DNA from: Paulinella micropora
Lineage: Eukaryota > Cercozoa > Imbricatea > Euglyphida
Direction of reading: 5' to 3'
Assembly: GCA_009731375.1 (NCBI GenBank)
Contig: BJOX01000018.1
Span: 1,531,480-1,558,988, forward strand
DNA length: 27,509 nucleotides
In this document: positions 1 to 8,872 of the stretch, piece by piece
How the letters are laid out: every line of letters begins with the position of its first letter
Numbering within the stretch: the stretch's first letter is position 1
The notes under the pieces: generated by a model
What the model was told of the DNA's origin: nothing
Seen by the model: only the letters and a program-made list of their open reading frames with translations
Database searches by the model: none
Translations under genes and position numbers: made by a program

Positions 1-64
1 GTGTATATTAAACAAGTCTATATTTTTTCTAAGTAATAAATAATATCAAAAGAAAGAGATTTAA

Positions 65-523
65 TTAACGAATTTTCACGACCCAATTCACTAGGGCTGC
101 CTCGTGATTCAACTTGGCCAAAGCAGTGAGGCTGTTGAAAATAATCAACTCCTCCTGCTCACCTCTCCCCTTAGATACCAAAAAGAAATATTTATATTTG
201 GGTTCTTTGAAAGTGGTATCATACTTTGCCTTTCCGTAAAGGCAATCGGGGTTTTCGTTGTGAGAGGATTTCCTCTCAAACAATTTAATAGTTTTCGGGG
301 CTTTGATAAAAGCCTTTGACATCTCAACGTATTTACCCGTAGTGGTTAAAACCACTCGGGACAGGTTGCCGAAGTTCATCCACGGACGAGGAATGACTTC
401 TTTGCCTTCTGCAGGCGAAGGCGAAGGCACCACGGCTTTGCCTTCTGCTTCCTCCTCCTCTTCTTCCTCCTCCTCGCGCTCCAAACCCATGGCCTCCATT
501 TCTTCTGCGAGTTCCTCCGACAT
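65..523 (-). CDS. Hypothetical acidic protein (left flank gene A)
   Basis: An open frame of 152 codons that I do not recognise. The Met at 523 is preferred over the longer frame to 628, because the extension is low-complexity and this ATG sits in the context TCGCAGACAATGTCGGA, shared with the next gene. Residues 1-30 are almost entirely Glu/Ala/Met with a run of nine Glu. The C-terminal 100 residues look like a compact mixed domain with aromatic and basic residues. The base composition and strand match gene B, 102 bp upstream, so the two probably belong to one unit. The sequence just before the ATG is pyrimidine-rich and ends in CAG, so it could also be a splice acceptor and this an exon. Function unknown; it could be viral, transposon or host. 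Confidence 0.4.
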   Translation of the reverse strand: MSEELAEEMEAMGLEREEEEEEEEEAEGKAVVPSPSPAEGKEVIPRPWMNFGNLSRVVLTTTGKYVEMSKAFIKAPKTIKLFERKSSHNENPDCLYGKAKYDTTFKEPKYKYFFLVSKGRGEQEELIIFNSLTALAKLNHEAALVNWVVKIR

Positions 524-624
524 TGTCTGCGATAGAAAAAAACAAAAGACAAAATTTCTTTGAAAGATAGAGGGCTTTCGCCCCATTTTTTTTGGTTTTT
601 TATTTGTGTTTCTTAACACATGTA

Positions 625-1116
625 TCATTCGTCCCTAAGACCGCGATTCATGTTAGCAGTCCCCTGCTCAACATCATCTTCGTCAGAAGAAGAAACAGAA
701 ATAGAATTTGAGATTACATCTTCAAATGAATTCCCGAGCAATATGAGATTTTCTAGACGATTTATTTCCGAAGCAGAGAGAGGATTATTTTTTTTGCGAA
801 ATTCCTCAAATTTCTTGAGATTTTCATTTATCTCTTTCACCTTCATTTTTCTTTTACGAGAAATTGAGAGATCATTTTCCCGTTTATTCTTACCTCGGTT
901 TATCTCGTCTAGTCTTTTTTGTATTGCTCTCTTTTTAGGCATTAGGGAATTCTTTTTTTTAGCGAGTAATGAGATTTGAATATCAATTTTGTTTATTTTC
1001 TCATCAACATTAGTAGCATCTAATTCTAGCTGATAGGCTGAGCGATGAGTAATGTCATAAACTTCGTCCCAATCTTCCTCCGTCCTCTCTGATGGCTTCA
1101 CGAGCGCTTCCGACAT
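625..1116 (-). CDS. Hypothetical coiled-coil protein (left flank gene B)
   Basis: An open frame of 163 codons starting at the Met at 1116. The frame stays open upstream to 1263, but that stretch translates a tandem DNA repeat. The protein is charged. Residues about 35-110 are Lys/Glu/Ile/Leu-rich with heptad-like spacing, consistent with a coiled coil, and the C-terminus has a Ser/Asp/Glu patch. Its start context (TCGCAGAATGTCGGA) nearly matches that of gene A downstream, and both proteins begin Met-Ser-Glu. I recognise no family. It might be a gene of a second integrated DNA element, or an exon. Confidence 0.4.
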   Translation of the reverse strand: MSEALVKPSERTEEDWDEVYDITHRSAYQLELDATNVDEKINKIDIQISLLAKKKNSLMPKKRAIQKRLDEINRGKNKRENDLSISRKRKMKVKEINENLKKFEEFRKKNNPLSASEINRLENLILLGNSFEDVISNSISVSSSDEDDVEQGTANMNRGLRDE

Positions 1117-1141
1117 TCTGCGAAAGGTGATTTCTGTGGAT

Positions 1142-1236
1142 CCCCAAAATCCCCAGTTCCTAGGTTTTTGGGGATTTGGGGGGAAGATACGTACCTCATT
1201 GTGCTTTTTTTGACTTGAGATACGTACCTCATTGTG
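1142..1236. repeat. GC hairpin plus two 19-bp direct repeats upstream of gene B
   Basis: An inverted repeat, CCCCAAAATCCCC (1142-1154) against GGGGATTTGGGG (1170-1181), differs only by a one-base indel. It is followed by two exact copies of AGATACGTACCTCATTGTG at 1185-1203 and 1218-1236, each centred on the palindrome TACGTA. Lying directly upstream of gene B, these look like regulatory or replication binding sites, but that is inference. Confidence 0.6.
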
Positions 1237-1263
1237 TGTGCTGAACTTTTTTAATGCTATCAA

Positions 1264-1950
1264 AATTATTATTATTTTTACCTATTGCCTTTTCGTTTTG
1301 TGCGGGGCGGTGTGATTAGTTGCTTTGTGAGGTGGTTGGTGGCTTATGTGATGTTGTGTTATGGTTTCCTATTTTTTTACAATGGTTGAAGTCATTTATG
1401 TTTTGCTTTTGTGTTTTCATTCTATTTTTGCCATTTTTGTTTGTGTGGATTTCCACTGGATTTCCATCACCACACGTTGGCTAAAGGTCGGACGACTGCG
1501 AGAGAGAGCAGAGGGAGATTTATTAAAATTCATCATCTTCCTGCCCCCTGTCCGACCTTTGACTCCATTTTTCCAAAACTTTTCCCTGTCCCCCTCCCAT
1601 AAAGGGGGACTATACTTTTTTTTATTTTTCTTATAAAAGGTTGGACACCTTGGACAGATAAAAAAAAGATTAATAGTAAGAGTAATAATATATAAAATCC
1701 TTTAAAAAACATAATAAAAAGTGTCCAACCTTCAAAAACTGAGGTCGGACACGGCCAACCTAAGGGTTGGCCACTATGCAGGAAGCGGTATTTAATAAAA
1801 ACTCTCTCTCCCGTGCTCATATACACAAAAAGAAACAGGACTACTTTTTGTGCTCAACAAGCACTACATAAGCACTACATTTTTTTACTCTCACATTATC
1901 CCCCCAACCCCCCGTTTCAACTTCGTTGAAACCGCTCCCCCTTCCCCCCT
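1264..1950. other. Non-coding region with iterated GGTYGGAC motifs
   Basis: No convincing gene. Five copies of GGTYGGAC lie here in both orientations, at 1486-1493, 1550-1557 (reverse), 1639-1646, 1723-1730 (reverse) and 1743-1750. Two more, at 2044-2051 (reverse) and 2262-2269, sit in the neighbouring palindrome arms. The first two form an 11-bp inverted pair with AAA/TTT ends. There is a small hairpin GGCCAACC-TAAG-GGTTGGCC at 1753-1772, a tandem pair of AAGCACTACAT at about 1859-1880, and a GTTTCAAC-TTC-GTTGAAAC hairpin at 1914-1932. The density of symmetric sites resembles an origin or control region of a DNA element. Confidence 0.45.
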
Positions 1951-2362
1951 ATGACCATTTATGTATATACGGCTGTCTATCCGCAAAGTATAAAACAAGC
2001 CGTTAAAATGTGTAAAACCAACATTAGACATATAGAAAAAAGTGTCCAACCCTTGTAAAAACCGACGAAGGTTTTCCAAAAATCAACAAACTAAGCACAT
2101 TTAGAAAGAATTAAGACATATTAAGCACATAGTCCATATAAACTTTGTTTATATATATTTTTATGTAGTAAAAATATGGACTATGTGCTTAATATGTCTT
2201 AATTCTTTCTAAATGTGCTTAGTTTGTTGATTTTTGGAAAACCTTCGTCGGTTTTTACAAGGGTTGGACACTTTTTTCTATATGTCTAATGTTGGTTTTA
2301 CACATTTTAACGGCTTGTTTTATACTTTGCGGATAGACAGCCGTATATACATAAATGGTCAT
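1951..2362. repeat. Perfect 189-bp inverted repeat with 34-nt spacer
   Basis: The left arm 1951-2139 and right arm 2174-2362 are exact reverse complements with no mismatch or gap, separated by an AT-rich spacer at 2140-2173. Both ends stop abruptly, C-rich on the left and a TA microsatellite on the right, with no obvious target duplication. The arms carry one GGTTGGAC-type site each. It could be a hairpin telomere or fold-back replication product of a linear DNA element, a fold-back transposon, or a read or assembly artefact. The perfect identity means it is very young, gene-converted or artificial. Confidence 0.9.
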
Positions 2363-2407
2363 GTATATATATATATTTAATATATGCATATATATAGAGA
2401 GAGAAGA

Positions 2408-2438
<31 letters not shown>

Positions 2439-2690
2439 CCATGCACGAATGTGGAGGAGCTGCAGCCATCTCGCTTTTTGTCATACCCATCACTGTTTTG
2501 AACTTGGAATCTTTCATCGAAGGTAAATGCACCTTCAAAAGCTCAGAGAAGTGATCCTTCTTCTTGGTTTGTTTCCTTTTGTTTTCTTTGCTTTCGCTTC
2601 CAACGGACACTACGGACTGCTGACGATGGAAAGGTAGCGATAGTGACCTTCCAAGTGCCAGCGGAGGTAGTGACGAGGGAGGCGCGAGAG
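2363..2690. other. Microsatellite and host-like flank left of the Polinton
   Basis: A TA-rich stretch (2363-2395) leads into mixed GA/GT simple repeats (to about 2437). After that comes about 250 bp of balanced-composition unique DNA in which I find no supportable gene. It ends in the first copy of the target duplication at 2685-2690. Confidence 0.6.
2685..2690. repeat. Target-site duplication, left copy (CGAGAG)
   Basis: CGAGAG directly precedes the first base of the left TIR and is repeated exactly after the right TIR at 22723-22728. Six-bp duplications are the known signature of Polinton integrase. Confidence 0.85.
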
Positions 2691-3086
2691 AGTAGTATAG
2701 GGTGCCACTTTGGCACGGATGTTCAGTGCAGTTTCATCACAGAAACCACATTAAGAGCCGTTATTTAGTTTTGAGGCTACCTATTCTCTCTAAGTTCAAA
2801 AAACAGCAATTTCATTAAAATCTCTCTTATTATGAATTTCGTTCTATTTTTCTTCGTGGATTAGACTTTCAGTCATTATGAAATTCTGCGATAATGCGCA
2901 AGCGCGCTGTGGCTTTTCGCTGTGGCTTTGTGGCGACGAGGTCTGGATTTTTTACCAGAAATTCCATCAGTCAAAAATACAACATTGTGAGAAGTGTTTT
3001 TTAACGCCGTTATTCGTTATTTCGTCTTTATAACAAATATAGACAGACAAAAGAAAGAAAAAACTGCTACCTTTAAATAATTATTA
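2691..3086 (+). repeat. Left terminal inverted repeat
   Basis: About 396 bp matching the reverse complement of 22328-22722. The two copies differ by a handful of substitutions and several indels. One indel is a duplicated GCTGTGGCTTT-type segment near 2908-2935, present only on the left. Another is a stretch near 3003-3012 where the right copy has extra sequence. The outermost 60 bp are identical. Similarity ends after CTTTAAATAATTATTA. Confidence 0.93.
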
Positions 3087-3117
3087 TTTAAAGAAATAAA
3101 ATAAAGACAAATATAGA

Positions 3118-3343
3118 ATGACACTCAGAGATTTAGAATGTCCAGAGGTTGTGTTATGGTAAAGAATAACGAAAAGAGACCAATGGTAAAAGTTTAATGG
3201 AGAGAAGGAGGAAAGGTTATGTGTAAGAGTTTCTGTATCGGAAAGAAAAAATCAAAAGAACAAGCATTGGAAGAAGCAAAGAAATATCACGAGGAAATAT
3301 AATACATAAATATGAGGAATGGAAAATTAATTACGAAAAAGAA
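3118..3343 (+). pseudogene. AP2-like DNA-binding protein, N-terminal part (left copy, broken)
   Basis: Just inside the left TIR and reading inward. The frame from the ATG at 3118 is interrupted by a frameshift near 3145-3155 and by in-frame stops (about 3194 and 3300). Between the breaks it encodes a basic stretch containing WREGGKVMCKSF and then KEQALEEAKKYHEEI. Trp, a beta-strand-like Lys/Val segment and a following Ala-rich helix is the layout of AP2-type DNA-binding domains. The gene at the opposite end of the element (21768-22274) aligns with it closely. The rest of this gene is found inverted at 5463-5730, because a breakpoint near 3343/3344 cut it. Probably a sequence-specific regulator or TIR-binding factor. 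The AP2 assignment is from pattern, not from a search. Confidence 0.55.
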
Positions 3344-5297
3344 ACAATACTCTGCGATTTCCTTTGCAATATCAAACCTGTTATGTGCTTTCACTTGTTC
3401 GTCATACCATTCAAGAAATTCTTTTCGTTTATCTCCTCGCATCGTGTCGTAGCAATAATGTTTCTTATGGGGCATTACCCCGACATAGTTTTTGTTTTTT
3501 GCAGTATTGAAGAAGTGCGGGAAGAAACCTTTCTTAAGTTCCGTAAGTCCGAATGTCTTTGGAAAGTCTGACAATGGCATCGTAAGAAAACTTAGGCTGT
3601 CTATAAACCGATACTGCTTAAGTGTCATCATCATAATCTTACCACCTTCATAGATTACAAATGGAGTTTGTCCATTATCAACCAACCACTTAAGAATAAA
3701 CTGACAATCATAACCGCGTGCATTGTGCGCAATAAATGTAAATCCGCTGTGTTTAGTGTCAAAAGACCAATTACAGAAATCTTGAATGTTCTTGTGAATT
3801 ACTGGCGGTTCCTTTGCATCGTAATACTGGCTTTCCGCATGATTAACAATGTGCTCGCCTGTGTCCTGTGTCGCTTCAAAGTCAAAGAATATGTATTGCT
3901 CTGAAGGAGGTAAGATTTCTTTTTGGACTATTTCACATTGGTGTTCAAGCGGTTTCACTAGTTTGCAATTTCGGCATTTCACATATCAGTTCATCTTTCT
4001 TTCTGTAATTAAGACCGCACGATTTACATTTCGCTTTAACATCGCAGTTTGTTGTCCTGTGATTATTAAAGCATTCAGTGTTTGGAAACTTTCTATTACA
4101 ATTCTCACATTCTTTCCACTGGCTCTTGTCATTTATTCCCTTACATCCGTTGGTTTCACAGATACTACATTTTGCTTCACAGGCGTGTCTTTCCATATAC
4201 TCTCTTAGACATAACTCACAGAAATTCTTTTTTCCTATCATAGACTTCATATTAGTTGTGGCATCGTAATGTCCTTCAGTCTTTAGAATGTAAAGGTTAG
4301 TCAGCCGTTCTCCGTTCGCATCAAGTAGTTCTGTTTTATAATTGATTTTGTCAGGAAATTCAACAATAACCAGATTGTATTTAATGTGATTAGCAAATGT
4401 ATTAATTTCTGGTATTCCACACACATCCTTAATGACTTTTGCTTCATCGTGTAAAGTCTCTGCCATTTCCTGCTGTATCTTTCTTTTTCCCATTAGTATT
4501 GTCTTGAATTTTGGATGTTTTTCAATTTTTGCTTTGACTACAACGATTGCTCGTGCTAAGCATATGTTATCGCTGTTTCTAATACAGCTTAATCCTTTCT
4601 TTCTGTATATATCTAATTTGTTCAAAACCTGTAGCCTTGTCCCGCCCGTCTGCATTTTAACAGATTTCAATACAAATTTTAATTTATCAAAGTTTATTCC
4701 GTTCTCATCCATGTAAAGACTTTCGTTGCTTTGAAATATTGCTGACAATCTTTCTAAAACTTTTTCAACCGAGATTTGATTAACTTTGTGCAAGCCTGTT
4801 GATACTTTTCCATAGTAATCAACAAACTCAATACCTAGGCTAACCTTATCTTCGGGTGCTTGTCGTTTTACAAAGTCGTTCAACACAATCTAAATAAATC
4901 TTATCACATCGCGCATCGTGAATGATCGGAAGTTGCAGTTAATCCTTACCGCATATCGGCTTTCATTTATTCCTAGTTCGTGTTCCTTGCTGTCGTCCCT
5001 TATGATATCATAATTACCATACCGCAACAAGTCTCTGTAATTTTCTTTCATCTCTTTTTTCTCTTCAATCGTAGGTCAAGGTGGTGCTATTGGTATAGCA
5101 TGGTGTTCGAAATACACTGCACCTCTTACTTGGTTCAAGTAGTTTTGGGCTGTCGGTGTATCAATTTTATACCCCCTTACCTTCGGTTTGATATATAGCA
5201 CATCCCGACCCCTGACATACTTGATTTCGTAATTTATCTTATATTCTCTTAATCTATCCAACCTGTAGACCTTGCCGTTATACGTATGTGTCTCCAT
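3344..5297 (-). pseudogene. polB: Protein-primed DNA polymerase B, N-terminal half (inverted, broken)
   Basis: Encodes the first ~650 residues of a Polinton-type PolB, read leftward from the Met at 5297. In order: an N-terminal domain; a Cys/His-rich zinc region at about 4210-3940, with repeated CxxC pairs and an H-x-C end; and a 3'-5' exonuclease domain with motif I FDFEAT and motif II HNARGYD. The frame then runs out exactly inside exonuclease motif III, after Tyr-Cys. The remainder of the protein lies on the other strand from 5731. Further damage: in-frame TGA at 5076-5078, in-frame TAG at 4890-4892, and a one-base frameshift in the overlap around 3945-3985. Family knowledge says this half primes and proofreads element replication. 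The split, stops and frameshift make this copy non-functional as assembled. Confidence 0.88.
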
Positions 5298-5462
5298 GTT
5301 TGATAATAGTATATCAAGGAAAATATAATTTTATAAAATTAAAATATTTGTCTGCCTCAATCGGTCGTCCCCTCGTGGCTTCGTGTGTGCCCCTATATAC
5401 AAGGACCCTCCTTGTCTTGAAATGGAAATTCAGTGGTTTCCGCAGAGAAACCTTTTTGATTA
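5298..5462. other. Intergenic AT-rich segment carrying the polB upstream region
   Basis: A 165-bp gap between the polB start (minus strand, 5297) and the end of the displaced zinc-finger fragment. On the minus strand it holds TATA-like runs about 15-50 nt before the polB ATG, a plausible promoter. No ORF of note. Confidence 0.4.
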
Positions 5463-5730
5463 TCAATACTTACCATACCCGCAACCGCAGTGGCAGTTAT
5501 GTTCCATGTATCCGCACATATTACATCTGTCATCGTCATTCTTCTTTATTCTATCCATATACTCGTTGCTTGGCCTTAGAGGAACTGGAGGTTTTTCTTT
5601 TTCTGCTGAAATATGTTTCTGAGACTTTATATGTCGCGTTTTGTTTCCATAATGTATTTCAGCGCCACATCCACACTTAAAATCTTTATGCTTCCAAATT
5701 TTCTTCTTTTCTTTTTTGATTATTCTTGTT
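5463..5730 (-). pseudogene. Cys/His zinc-finger tail of the left AP2 gene (inverted fragment)
   Basis: An open minus-strand frame of about 88 codons with no start codon of its own. It begins basic (Lys-rich), then has a finger of the form C-x-C-G ... H-x(5)-H, and ends in a second Cys/His cluster (CNMCGYMEHNCHCGCG) before a TGA stop. The frame is in phase with the AP2 fragment at 3118-3343 if the inverted block between them is considered in its opposite orientation. The gene at the right end has the same order, AP2 then CxCG...H...H fingers. So this is best read as the displaced 3' half of the left AP2 gene and not an independent gene. Confidence 0.65.
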
Positions 5731-7821
5731 TGTCATTCAGATGTTGATATACTGAGGAAGGGTTGTATAGATTTTAGAAACCAGTTTCTAGAGTTTGGTA
5801 TCGACCCTTTTCAATATACAACTATTGCGAGTTGTGTTATGGCTTTGTATCGTGCTAAGTTTATGCCAGAGAATTCAATTGCGATATTGAAAGAGGAAAA
5901 GCAAAACAGGATGACTTCTAGGGCTTGTGTAGAATGGTTAGCATACAGAAGCAGGTTAGATAAAACTGATATTAAACACGCATTCAACGGAGGTGAAAAA
6001 ATGTTTCAACTCGGGCAATGTCGTGTGTATGTAGATGGATGGGATGAGAAAAACAAAACCGCTTATGAGTTTTACGGGTGTCATTGGCACGGATGTGATA
6101 AGTGTTGGAATAGCAATGCTTTGAATGTGAAGAAGAATAAGACAATGGGCGAACTATACAAGGAAACAATGAGAAGAGAAAAACAACTTATCGAACAAGC
6201 AAAAGTAATAAGTGTCTGGGAGTGCGAATGGAGCCTGATGAAAACCAGTGAAAGACTGGCAGAGGATACAAACGAACGAATTACTGAACAAGAAGGACTA
6301 AACCCACGAGAGGCAATGTTTGGAGGTAGAGTGAATGCTCTGAAATTATATTGGAAATCACGACATGATAATGAGTATGCGAAATATATTGACATATGCT
6401 CACTTTATCCGACCGTGATGTATTACGACCTTTATCCAAGCGGGCACCATATCATAATACGACCAAGCAACGAGGAGGAAAGAAATGAGATGAAAAATAA
6501 AATTATAAACAGAGAATATTTTGGAGTGGCTAAGGTTAAGATGCTTCCGCCAAGAGGATTACTACACCCTGTCTTACCGAAGGCGGACAGAGGAAAGATG
6601 ATGTATTACTTATGCGATAAGTGCGGAATGACCGAGCAACATGGAGAATGTAAGCACACAGATAAAGAACGAGCAATAACTGGCACATGGGCAACTCCAG
6701 AAATTTACAAGGCCTTAGACAAAGGGTATAAGTCGATAAAAGTATATGAAGTATGGCACTGGAAAGAACAAAGCAGTAGCTTATTCAAAGAATACATAAA
6801 GACATTCTTGAAAGTAAAACAAGAGTCCAGCGGATACCCCGCGGGATGTAATACGGAAGCAGAAAAACAAAATTACATAAACAGCATGGAAGTTAAAATG
6901 GGTGTAAAGATGGATGAAAGCAAAATATTTAAAAACGAAGGACGGCGAGCAGTGGCTAAGTTGTGCTTGAACTCTTTATGGGGCAAGTTTGGACAGAAAC
7001 AAAATAAAACACAGAACAAAATGATAAAGGATAAAGATACCTTATACAAACTATTGAACGATAAATCAGTGGATAATATAAATATTAACATAATTAACGA
7101 CAAAATTGTAGAAGCCAGTTATGACTTAAAACAGGATGCGGTGAGCGACCCGATTAAAACAAATATTGTGGTTGCTTTATTTACTACATGCCACGCGAGA
7201 ATGAGACTTTACAATATGATGGACAGATTAGGCAATATGATATTGTATCATGACACAGACAGCGTAATATATACGACTAACAAAGAAATTAATGAGGTGG
7301 ATGTAGAGACAGGCGATTTACTGGGAGATTGGACAGATGAATTGAAAGGAGCAAAAATAAAAACCTTTGTGGGAGGCGGGCCAAAATGTTATGGATACTT
7401 ATTAGATAATGGTAAAGCAAGTATGAAAGTAAAAGGATTTAGTATGAACTATGAAACGAAAAAAGAATTGAATTTACCGAATATGTTAAGTGTAATAAAT
7501 TGCGGGTTAGGTATTACGAACACTGAATTGTTTGAGAATGGTAAAAATGAACTTGCTGAATTGTTGGAGACTGATGAAGAGTTACGGATTGCTAAGCGAA
7601 TTGAGAAGTCTGGAAAAGTAGTTATAATAGAAAATAACAAAATAACTCGAGACAAACAAAAGAAAAAAATAACAAGCGAATACTTAGAAAAGATATTTAG
7701 TTTTACATATACGAAAAGACAAGTTATCGGAATTGTAGAGAATGCTATTGAAACTAGACCTTTTGGATATTATGGATATTTTAGAAATGCGCTTCGTGCT
7801 CCGCACTCTCGCTTATTCTAA
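5731..7821 (+). pseudogene. polB: Protein-primed DNA polymerase B, C-terminal half
   Basis: Encodes the rest of exonuclease motif III, a Cys/His element (EFYGCHWHGCDKC, codons near 6067) typical of these polymerases, and a full palm. Motif A is DICSLYP at about 6391, motif B KLCLNSLWGKFG at about 6958, and motif C DTDS at about 7252. The acidic metal ligands are present. The frame is open throughout, but the first few codons before 5731 come from an unrelated junction, so there is no native start. The normal C-terminal end, around PFGYY, is followed by GGA where the hairpin-unit family has TGA. The frame therefore reads through 14 codons of the hairpin before stopping at 7819-7821. The N-terminal half is on the opposite strand at 3344-5297. 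Confidence 0.93.
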
Positions 7822-7828
7822 AACATCG
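7774..7828 (+). terminator. Hairpin unit 1a at the 3' end of polB
   Basis: A member of the repeated TGATATTT-stem-AAACATCG family. Here the first codon is GGA instead of TGA. Stem TTTTAGAA / TTCTAAAA with an inner GTGC-TCC-GCAC stem. It overlaps the last 15 codons of the polB frame. Probably a 3'-end formation signal. Confidence 0.65.
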
Positions 7829-7848
7829 CCCTTCATTAAAGTATAAAA

Positions 7849-7908
7849 CGATGTTTATCAACAAACGAGAATGAGCGAAGCGAATGAAAGTGTAGTTGAT
7901 AAATATCA
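7849..7908 (-). terminator. Hairpin unit 1b (orphan, opposite orientation)
   Basis: Reads TGATATTTATCAAC ... AAACATCG on the minus strand with a perfect 9-bp stem, TTTATCAAC (7854-7862) / GTTGATAAA (7895-7903). It is separated from unit 1a by a 20-bp spacer. No minus-strand gene ends at its TGA, unlike units 2b and 3b. Confidence 0.6.
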
Positions 7909-7940
7909 ATAATTAATTTTTTTCATAAAATTTTTACCAC

Positions 7941-7952
7941 TCTATATAGACC
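7941..7952 (+). promoter_or_regulatory. TATA-like element before the first ExoX-like gene
   Basis: TCTATATAGA lies 3 nt before the ATG at 7953. Similar TATA/TTATATAA blocks sit within about 20 nt of other start codons in the element, for example at 8274, 10110, 14230, 14605 and 20762/20774. Function inferred from the recurrence. Confidence 0.4.
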
Positions 7953-8245
7953 AATGACCACCCTCACCAGATTATGTGAGAAGTTTGAGAAACTCTCTAT
8001 TGAAAATAAAAAAAGAAACATTTTCTATTACCGATGTTAAAAAGATAATTACTGACGAAATCCAAATGATTGAAAATGCACGGGCAGGCAAGCCAAAGGA
8101 TACTTTTCCATTTGGTAAATATAAAGGTAAGAAAATTCAAGATGTTGCTACCATTGACAAACCATATCTAGAATGGGTTATGAAACAGCCATGGTTTGAT
8201 AAATTTACTGACATTAAAAGTGAAGTAAAAAAATATTTACAATAA
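7953..8245 (+). pseudogene. ExoX C-terminal-domain-like small protein 1 (frameshifted)
   Basis: The C-terminal 45 residues contain FGKYKGKKIQDV followed by DKPYLEWVMKQPWF. This matches the short domain found at the C-terminus of exonuclease X-like proteins (GKYKGK, then D-x-x-YL-x-W). The natural start is the ATG at 7953, 3 nt after a TATA-like block. Its frame and the main frame are offset by one base across the A-run at about 8006-8014, so a single indel breaks it. An alternative start, GTG at 7976, would give an intact 89-residue protein. The next gene encodes a second copy of the same domain. Exact role unknown; in the family the domain is an accessory nucleic-acid or protein-binding module, with no nuclease core here. 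Confidence 0.6.
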
Positions 8246-8273
8246 AAATTAATATTTATATTATATACAAATT

Positions 8274-8726
8274 ATGTCGGACCTCACCACCAAACAAGAC
8301 TACTTGAATGAAATTGAAAAATGGAACCTTGACGGCGGCAATGTCAAAATGCCAACAATTAAATGGACTAAGCCTGACATTGTTTCTTTCTATGAGCAAT
8401 ACAAACCCCGCGACGACAATGTGAAAGTAGTTATTCCATTGGAGGCTACATTACAAAAAATGATGGAGGAACCGAGCACACCTTTTAAGGCGACTGATTT
8501 AAAAGAGACTAGTATCACAGAAATCAAGGCTAATGTTGGCGAAGAAATAGCGAATGCTACATGTACAGAAGAAGGATGTATATTAAAGAAAGATGTTGTT
8601 CTTCAATATGGAAAATATGCACACAAAAACATTGAAGATGTAGCCAAAATTGATAAACCATACCTTGAATGGTTAGTTCAACAGCAGTGGTGCCAAAATG
8701 TGGATGCCATAAAAAAAATTATTTGA
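8274..8726 (+). CDS. ExoX C-terminal-domain-like small protein 2
   Basis: An intact frame of 150 residues starting MSDLTTKQDYL. The first 55 residues form a charged helix-like segment, then there is a linker with two Cys (TCTEEGC). The C-terminal domain has YGKYAHKNIEDV and DKPYLEWLVQQQWC, the same fold signature as its 7953-8245 neighbour but more diverged in the glycine-lysine loop. No exonuclease catalytic core is present. A TATA-rich leader precedes the ATG and the TGA stop is the first codon of hairpin unit 2a. The pair is probably an ancient tandem duplication. A role in replication or recombination next to polB is guessed from context. Confidence 0.7.
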   Translation: MSDLTTKQDYLNEIEKWNLDGGNVKMPTIKWTKPDIVSFYEQYKPRDDNVKVVIPLEATLQKMMEEPSTPFKATDLKETSITEIKANVGEEIANATCTEEGCILKKDVVLQYGKYAHKNIEDVAKIDKPYLEWLVQQQWCQNVDAIKKII

Positions 8727-8764
8727 TATTTTATTCACCCGCTACGCGGTTTCATAAAACATCG
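8724..8764 (+). terminator. Hairpin unit 2a, starting on the stop codon of the ExoX-like gene 2
   Basis: TGATATTTTATTC ... ATAAAACATCG, with an outer stem TTTTAT/ATAAAA and an inner CCGC-TAC-GCGG. The TGA at 8724-8726 is the stop codon of the upstream gene. A 47-bp T-rich spacer separates it from the convergent unit 2b. Confidence 0.7.
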
Positions 8765-8811
8765 TTTTCCATTAATTTTTTTTGCTTTTATTTTTTTACT
8801 TTAATGGTTTA

Positions 8812-8872
8812 CGATGTTTGTTGAAGACGTTGTAGATTCGACGAAGTCGAATCGGGTCTGAAACAAATATCA
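8812..8872 (-). terminator. Hairpin unit 2b, starting on the stop codon of the phage-like structural gene
   Basis: On the minus strand it begins TGATATTTG and ends CAAACATCG. The inner stem GATTCGAC-GAA-GTCGAATC is perfect. The TGA (complement of 8870-8872) is the stop codon of the leftward gene. Together with unit 2a it forms a back-to-back pair between convergent genes. Confidence 0.7.

Noticed and set aside
2140-2173. Palindrome loop as a sequencing-adapter remnant
   Set aside because: The 34-nt AT-rich loop does not look like a known library hairpin adapter, so a trivial adapter artefact is not supported, though a chimeric read remains possible.
2377-2610. Leftward 77-codon ORF in the left flank
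   Set aside because: The C-terminal third is microsatellite. The rest has no recognisable domain, and a chance frame is the simplest reading.
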